Source: JAYPHU01 sp964611435
GTDB taxonomy: Bacteria > Pseudomonadota > Alphaproteobacteria > Rhodospirillales > UBA2165
Length of the DNA stretch: 64,000 nucleotides
Assembly (NCBI GenBank): GCA_964611435.1
Contig: CAZSXT010000002.1
Span: 62,001 to 126,000 of the forward strand
Direction: 5' to 3'
Shown here: one piece after another, positions 59,646 to 64,000 of the stretch
Layout of the letters: every line of letters begins with the position of its first letter
How positions within the stretch are numbered: position 1 is the stretch's first letter
Position numbers and translations under genes: made by a program
Notes under the pieces: generated by a model
Told to the model about the DNA's origin: nothing
The model's input: only the letters and a program-made list of their open reading frames with translations
Database searches by the model: none

Positions 59646-60134
59646 ATGCCTCAACTAGACCTTACCGGCTTTGCGCCGCAAATAATCTGGCTGGTCATCA
59701 CGTTTATCGCGCTTTGGCTGCTGATGGCGCGCGTCGCCTTGCCGCGTATCAGCAATGTGCTCGAAGAACGGCAGGCCAGGATTGATGACAATCTGGACGC
59801 CGCGCAGAACCTGCGCAACGAGGCGGAAGCGGAGTTGGAGGCCTATGAAAAAACCCTGGCTGACGCTCGGGAACAGGCCCGTCAGGCGATCCAACAGGCT
59901 CATGGCGAAGCAACCGCCGATGCGGCGGCGCGTCAGGAAGAGCTGGGCCAGCGCCTCGCCAACGACGTCAAGGACGCCGAAGCGCGGATTGCCAAGGCCA
60001 AGGACGACGCCATTGGCAGCATCCGTGATGTGGCTGCCGACACCGCCTCGGCGATAACGGAACGGCTGATCGGCGCGACCGCGTCGTCTGAGGCTGTCGC
60101 CGCCGCCGTTGACGCGGCGATGAAAGACAAGTGA
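59646..60134 (+). CDS. atpF': ATP synthase Fo subunit b'
   Basis: A 162-residue peripheral-stalk subunit: one N-terminal membrane helix (QIIWLVITFIALWLLMARVA), then a long charged coiled coil (VLEERQARIDDNLDAAQNLR onward). The split of b into b and b' is typical of photosynthetic and many other alphaproteobacteria and of cyanobacteria. It lies between atpE and atpF with an 10-bp gap to the latter. Start ATG with weak ribosome site just after the hairpin. Confidence 0.95.
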   Translation: MPQLDLTGFAPQIIWLVITFIALWLLMARVALPRISNVLEERQARIDDNLDAAQNLRNEAEAELEAYEKTLADAREQARQAIQQAHGEATADAAARQEELGQRLANDVKDAEARIAKAKDDAIGSIRDVAADTASAITERLIGATASSEAVAAAVDAAMKDK

Positions 60135-60144
60135 GGACCGGGTC

Positions 60145-60678
60145 ATGATCTCCACCGCCTATGCTCAAAGCGCCGACGCGGCCCACAGTGGAGGGTTCAT
60201 GAGCGATCCCACGTTCTGGGTCGCCATCTCGTTCGTGATTTTCGTTCTACTGGCGGCAAAGCCGGCCTGGAAATTTATTACCTCGGCCTTGGACGCCAAG
60301 ATCGAGGAAATTCGCGAGAAGATCGAGGAGGCCACGAAGCTCCGAGAAGAAGCGCAGGAGATGTTGGCCGAATATAAACGCAAGCTGGCCGACGCAGAGA
60401 AAGAAGCCGGCGACATCATCACCCAGGCTCGGGAAGAGGCCCAACTGATGAAGACCCGGATGACGGAGGATCTGCAAGCCTCCCTCCAACGCCGGGAGAA
60501 AATGGCTATGGATCGGATCGCCCAAGCAGAATCCGATGCGGCCGCCGAAGTGCGTTCCTTGACCGCGGAGATCGCCCTGGATGCGGCACGCCAGGTGATC
60601 CAAGACAACGTGACCGGCGATAAGGCGTCGTCCATGATCGACGACGCCATCAAGGACCTGCCCGAAAAACTGAACTAG
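60145..60678 (+). CDS. atpF: ATP synthase Fo subunit b
   Basis: A 177-residue peripheral-stalk subunit. The N-terminal membrane helix (FWVAISFVIFVLLAAKPAWK) is preceded by a short hydrophilic segment. A charged coiled coil follows (EIREKIEEATKLREEAQEML through the C-terminal delta-binding end). It is paired with b' at 59646 as heterodimer. It is the last gene of the Fo operon; F1 genes are elsewhere, as is usual in alphaproteobacteria. Confidence 0.96.
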   Translation: MISTAYAQSADAAHSGGFMSDPTFWVAISFVIFVLLAAKPAWKFITSALDAKIEEIREKIEEATKLREEAQEMLAEYKRKLADAEKEAGDIITQAREEAQLMKTRMTEDLQASLQRREKMAMDRIAQAESDAAAEVRSLTAEIALDAARQVIQDNVTGDKASSMIDDAIKDLPEKLN

Positions 60679-61051
60679 GGGCGGGGCTCACCCCACAAAC
60701 TGATGTTCGTCTTCCGCGGGCCGCCGCAGCCGTGATCCGTGGACCCATGCTTAATCAAGGTGGTGCGCGGCTCCGTCGTTGTCCGCGCATGGCTAGAAAA
60801 GAGGAACCCGATCATCACAAGCAGGGCTGAAAATCCTTAAAAGTCGAACTCACACACAGAAAAATGGAATTGTGAACGCGTTTACAGAGGGAACTGCCGA
60901 ACTCCGCTAAACAACGCCTCATAAACACGTCTCACAAGGTCCCAAAACGAGACATCCCGATAATCCGGGGTCCTTGCGAGAAGGCGAGAGTCTGGTGCAT
61001 GATATGCACCGGTTGACCTCAGACGGAGCAACTTGAAAGAGGCATACCCCT
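60679..61051. repeat. Intergenic region with dispersed palindromic repeat
   Basis: 373 bp with no gene. About 60690-60800 resembles the repeat region at 32476-32758 (shared GTGATCCGTGGACCCA-like phrase and CCGCGCATGG; in reverse orientation CATGCGCGGAC is shared). GTCTC...GAGAC at about 60929-60953 could form a 5-bp hairpin. It ends with the palindrome listed at 60994. Confidence 0.45.
60994..61010. promoter_or_regulatory. Perfect 17-bp palindrome upstream of the FecR-like gene
   Basis: GGTGCAT-GAT-ATGCACC: 7-bp arms with a 3-bp spacer, centred about 50 bases before the ATG at 61052. The symmetry suggests a binding site of a dimeric regulator, but a transcribed hairpin is possible. No promoter box is certain. 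Confidence 0.45.
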
Positions 61052-61711
61052 ATGAAAAACCGATCTTTAGCCCTGGCGTTTTCCACCTTGATCCTATTCA
61101 GCAGCGCCCCCGCTCTCGCCGGTCCCGCTGCAATCGTTGAGGAAATCTCGGGCAGCAACTCCAAGATTCAGTTCATGGACTTCCTCTCTCCCGGCAAATC
61201 ATTTGATCTGGGCAGCAAGGGAACCGCTGTTCTCGGCTATATGCAATCCTGTCTCAAGGAAACCATTACGGGCGGAAAGGTCACTGTCGGTGCGCAACAA
61301 AGTAAAGTCAGCGGCGGCACGGTTAAACGCCTGCGGGTCGAATGCGACGGGGGACAGATGCTCTTGACCTCTGAACAGGCCGGAAAAAGCGCCGTCACCG
61401 TATTCCGCAAAGCGCCCAACAACCGCAAAGCAAAATTGCCGAAAGCCAAACTGACCCTTTACTCCACCGCACCGATCCTATCGTTGAGCGAGAAAGCCTC
61501 TTCCGTTCAACTGGTTCGTCTGGACAAGAAATCCCAGCCGCAGTCAATTTCCATCAGCGGTAATGTCACCGACCTTGCCGGCAGGAGTATAGACCTGGCG
61601 CCCGGCGGTCTGTATCGGCTTTCCGCTGGCAAGAAAGAATTGGTCTTCAAGGTCGATCCGTTAGCGGACTCCAATGCGGCCTCTATCCTGCAGCGGCTCA
61701 TCCGTCTTTAA
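61052..61711 (+). CDS. Exported FecR-like beta-rich protein
   Basis: A 219-residue protein with a clear signal peptide (KNRSLALAFSTLILFSSAPALA, shown as KNRSLALAFST and LILFSSAPALA), cut near residue 24. The mature part is rich in short beta strands: FLSPGKSFDLGSKGTAVLGY, then SCLKETITGGKVTVGAQQSK and VKRLRVECDGGQMLLT. The GK.FDLG..G..VLGY..SC..E.ITGG.V..G pattern is that of FecR-like envelope proteins that often precede CHASE2-domain cyclases, as here (15 bp apart). Probably an outer sensor partner of the cyclase. Confidence 0.7.
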   Translation: MKNRSLALAFSTLILFSSAPALAGPAAIVEEISGSNSKIQFMDFLSPGKSFDLGSKGTAVLGYMQSCLKETITGGKVTVGAQQSKVSGGTVKRLRVECDGGQMLLTSEQAGKSAVTVFRKAPNNRKAKLPKAKLTLYSTAPILSLSEKASSVQLVRLDKKSQPQSISISGNVTDLAGRSIDLAPGGLYRLSAGKKELVFKVDPLADSNAASILQRLIRL

Positions 61712-61726
61712 GTTGCGTGCCGGGGG

Positions 61727-63862
61727 ATGAAGCCAAGAGATGTTCTAGCAACCGTGATGATCGCCGGTGCGACGACGCTGGCCACGGCGATCCCGGCTTT
61801 GAATTATATCGACCACCTCGGCCTGGATAGCCTCCATTGGCTGCGCCACACTGTCTTCGGCGTCCCGCATAAACCGGAAGATTCGCCCAGCGTTGTCGTC
61901 GCCATCGACGAGGAAACCTACCAAACCCCGCCTTATAAGGGGCTGCCAAAGATAATGTGGGCCAAGCAACTGGCCTCAATCTTAGACGGGGTCATGAACG
62001 GCGGGGCGAAAGTCATCGGCTTCGACGTAATTTATCCGACATCGGTGGAGCCCCTCCTCCCCAACTTCGAGAAAGATTTGCGGCGCACCCTCTTCAAGGG
62101 CGGGCGAAGTGGCCGGATCGTACTCGGCAAGGTGCAACACAGCGCCAAGCCCCTGGCCCCCCATGCCGGTCAGGTATTCGCCGTGGGTGGCCAGCGCAAT
62201 TTGCGGGCGGTCAACGCTTTCGAAGACGAGGATGGGATCATCCGCCGCATGCCGCTCACCTTAAAGGCACTCAACCGGGACGGATCGGTCCGAACCGAAT
62301 CATCAATGTCGTTGGAGCTGACGGCCCGCGCCCTCAAGCAAAAATGGGCCATGGAAGATGATGGCCGTTTGCGACTGGGCGACTGGATTGTTCCCGGGTC
62401 CGAAAGCGGCAACGTTGTGCTGAATTTTGACGGGGGCTGGGGGGATATACCGTATTACTCGTTCGCCGATCTGGCCGCCTGCGCCGAAAAAGGCCGGACC
62501 GGCTATTTCGAAAAGAACTTCAAGGACAAGGTGGTGCTGGTCGGCACAGTGCTGGACGTTGGCGACCGCAAGCTGACCTCCAAGCGCTTCATCACCGGAG
62601 AGGAAGGCGTCGTGCCGGTTGAGCGGTGTGAATTGCAGCCGCCGAATGACCTGTACAAGGCAGGCATTGTGCGGGATGCAATTCCCGGTGTTTTTGTCCA
62701 TGCCACGGCCGTTAACAATCTGATCCGCCGCGACATGACCGTCCAGGCGAGCGCCTTCACCAATTTTTGGATCACCCTGATCTTCGCATTTCTGGCGGCG
62801 GGGGCCACCTTTTTCCTGAAACCCGTACAGAGTGGTTTGGCCGTAATCGGTGGCATGGTGGTCTGGGCCGGCATTGCAACAAGCTTATTTAAAGGCGGAT
62901 TTGCGCCGTCTCTGTTCGATCCGATGATCGCTGCGCCGCTGACTTTTGCGCTGATGCTGGGGTATCAGTTCACCGTCACCGACAAGGACAAACGCTATAT
63001 CCGTAAAGTCTTTTCCTTTTATCTGCCACCGACGGTTATCGAGAAAATGACCTCCGACGACCAACTGCCAACCTTGGGCGGCGAATCCAAGGAAGTGACC
63101 ATCTTTTTCTCCGATATTGCCAAGTTCTCGACTCTGTCCGAGGCTTTAACCGCCGGCGAAGTGGCGACTTTCCTGAACGAATACCTGACGGAAATGTCTG
63201 ATTTAATTGAAGAACGGGGCGGATTTATTGAGAAGTTCGTCGCCGATGAAATCACCGGCGTCTTCGGCGCACCCGTGGACGATCCGGATCACGCCTTCAA
63301 CGCCGTCGATGCTGCGTTGGCCTGCCGGGCGCGGCTGGCGGAAATGAAGGGCGCCTTTGGTCTTCCCGCCGACAGCGTGCTCACAGCGCGAATCGGCATC
63401 AACACCGGCGAGATGCTCGTCGGCAATATCGGCTCCTACCGCCGCTTCAATTATGCGGCCATGGGCGACGCCGCCAACCTGGGTTCCCGGCTGGAAGGCG
63501 CGAACAAGTACTATGATTCTCTGATGATGGTTGGGGAACGCACCCATGAGCTCTGTGGCGACCGGGCGGTCTTCCGGGAGATCGACACCATACTGGTCAT
63601 GGGCCGGGAGACCCCGGTCCGCTGCTTCGAACCGTTGGGCCATGGAGGCCAGGTGCCGGTGGAGATGCTGGAGATCAAGGAAAAGTACGAAACCGCCCTC
63701 GCGGTCTACCGGGATCGCCGTTTCGGGGAGGCCGCGGCGTTGTTCGAGACCATCGCCGAGAACGATCCGGTGGCAAGAATTATGAGCGACAGAAGCCGCG
63801 CCTATGTAAACACGCCGCCGCCCGAAGATTGGCGACAGGCCTATATTTTGGGCGGGAAGTAG
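61727..63862 (+). CDS. CHASE2-domain class III adenylate/guanylate cyclase
   Basis: A 711-residue membrane sensor. An N-terminal membrane helix is followed by an extracytoplasmic CHASE2 domain (about residues 45-330; VVVAIDEETYQTPPYKGLPK, GGAKVIGFDVIYPT, VNAFEDEDGIIRRMPL). Three membrane helices follow (about 340-415). The cyclase domain (about 445-625) has both metal-binding Asp: IFFSDIAKFSTLSEAL near 461 and KFVADEITGVFGAP near 505, and the catalytic N...R pair in GDAANLGSRLEG. It should therefore be active, unlike the homologue at 40338. A short C-terminal TPR-like end follows. It forms an operon with the FecR-like gene. Confidence 0.92.
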   Translation: MKPRDVLATVMIAGATTLATAIPALNYIDHLGLDSLHWLRHTVFGVPHKPEDSPSVVVAIDEETYQTPPYKGLPKIMWAKQLASILDGVMNGGAKVIGFDVIYPTSVEPLLPNFEKDLRRTLFKGGRSGRIVLGKVQHSAKPLAPHAGQVFAVGGQRNLRAVNAFEDEDGIIRRMPLTLKALNRDGSVRTESSMSLELTARALKQKWAMEDDGRLRLGDWIVPGSESGNVVLNFDGGWGDIPYYSFADLAACAEKGRTGYFEKNFKDKVVLVGTVLDVGDRKLTSKRFITGEEGVVPVERCELQPPNDLYKAGIVRDAIPGVFVHATAVNNLIRRDMTVQASAFTNFWITLIFAFLAAGATFFLKPVQSGLAVIGGMVVWAGIATSLFKGGFAPSLFDPMIAAPLTFALMLGYQFTVTDKDKRYIRKVFSFYLPPTVIEKMTSDDQLPTLGGESKEVTIFFSDIAKFSTLSEALTAGEVATFLNEYLTEMSDLIEERGGFIEKFVADEITGVFGAPVDDPDHAFNAVDAALACRARLAEMKGAFGLPADSVLTARIGINTGEMLVGNIGSYRRFNYAAMGDAANLGSRLEGANKYYDSLMMVGERTHELCGDRAVFREIDTILVMGRETPVRCFEPLGHGGQVPVEMLEIKEKYETALAVYRDRRFGEAAALFETIAENDPVARIMSDRSRAYVNTPPPEDWRQAYILGGK

Positions 63863-64000
63863 CGGACAAAGCACCAAAGATTGTTGCTTAGTACTCCATT
63901 CATCTTAGCGGCGCCTCTATACACTCATTAATAGATAAAAATATGGTTCAACTGTAAAATACCAATCATTAGTATCAGGTGATCTGTGTTCAATGGTGAG

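Overview
The window looks like a chromosomal segment of a free-living, probably marine or aquatic alphaproteobacterium. It is GC-rich (about 60% by eye) and densely coded on both strands. The lineage evidence is the set of conserved gene blocks: a CcrM-type GANTC methyltransferase next to rnhB; a split ATP synthase Fo operon (atpI-atpB-atpE-atpF'-atpF) with two b-type subunits; mutY, bolA and a DUF721 gene near dsbA and smc; a HIG1-like gene, a cobalamin adenosyltransferase, etfBA and a 3-hydroxyacyl-CoA dehydrogenase in a row; and a uracil-DNA glycosylase, lytic transglycosylase and moaB divergent from ETF-ubiquinone oxidoreductase. A fused TRAP/TAXI transporter, two arsenosugar-type glycosyltransferases and a soluble reductive-dehalogenase homologue fit a marine heterotroph. 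No prophage, CRISPR array or rRNA was seen.

Layout. 1-6.5 kb: end of the B12-dependent ribonucleotide reductase, small hypothetical genes, cobalamin adenosyltransferase, etfB-etfA and a 3-hydroxybutyryl-CoA dehydrogenase. 6.5-13.2 kb: ccrM, rnhB, a Kef-type antiporter, a 274-bp element with inverted ends (a half copy lies at the 3' end of ccrM), and small genes around a ThDP enzyme. 13.3-16.3 kb: TRAP transporter. 16.3-28.5 kb: radical SAM protein, two glycosyltransferases, moaB, slt, a 2OG oxygenase and TPR protein, UDG, ETF-QO, a TPR protein, ispE and tRNA-Gln. 28.6-49.4 kb: an accessory, mostly catabolic region. 49.4-60.7 kb: conserved housekeeping (mutY, bolA, DUF721, dsbA, smc, atp operon), interrupted by a cupin/flavin-monooxygenase pair. 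60.7-64 kb: a FecR-like protein and a CHASE2 cyclase.

The most interesting part is 29.5-47.6 kb. It holds a MetE-like TIM barrel, a TauD-type dioxygenase, an NMT1-fold protein with no signal peptide, a lone molybdopterin hydroxylase subunit, two paralogous UbiD-type decarboxylases flanking a ThDP enzyme around a palindromic operator-like region, a class III cyclase homologue lacking its metal-binding aspartates, and a soluble reductive-dehalogenase homologue with a visibly duplicated corrinoid module and two [4Fe-4S] motifs. An asparaginase, a GST, a methyltransferase and a cupin follow. Together these suggest aerobic catabolism of a (possibly halogenated) aromatic or carboxylic compound. Substrate and pathway order are inference. 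B12 links several genes: the class II reductase, the adenosyltransferase and the dehalogenase homologue.
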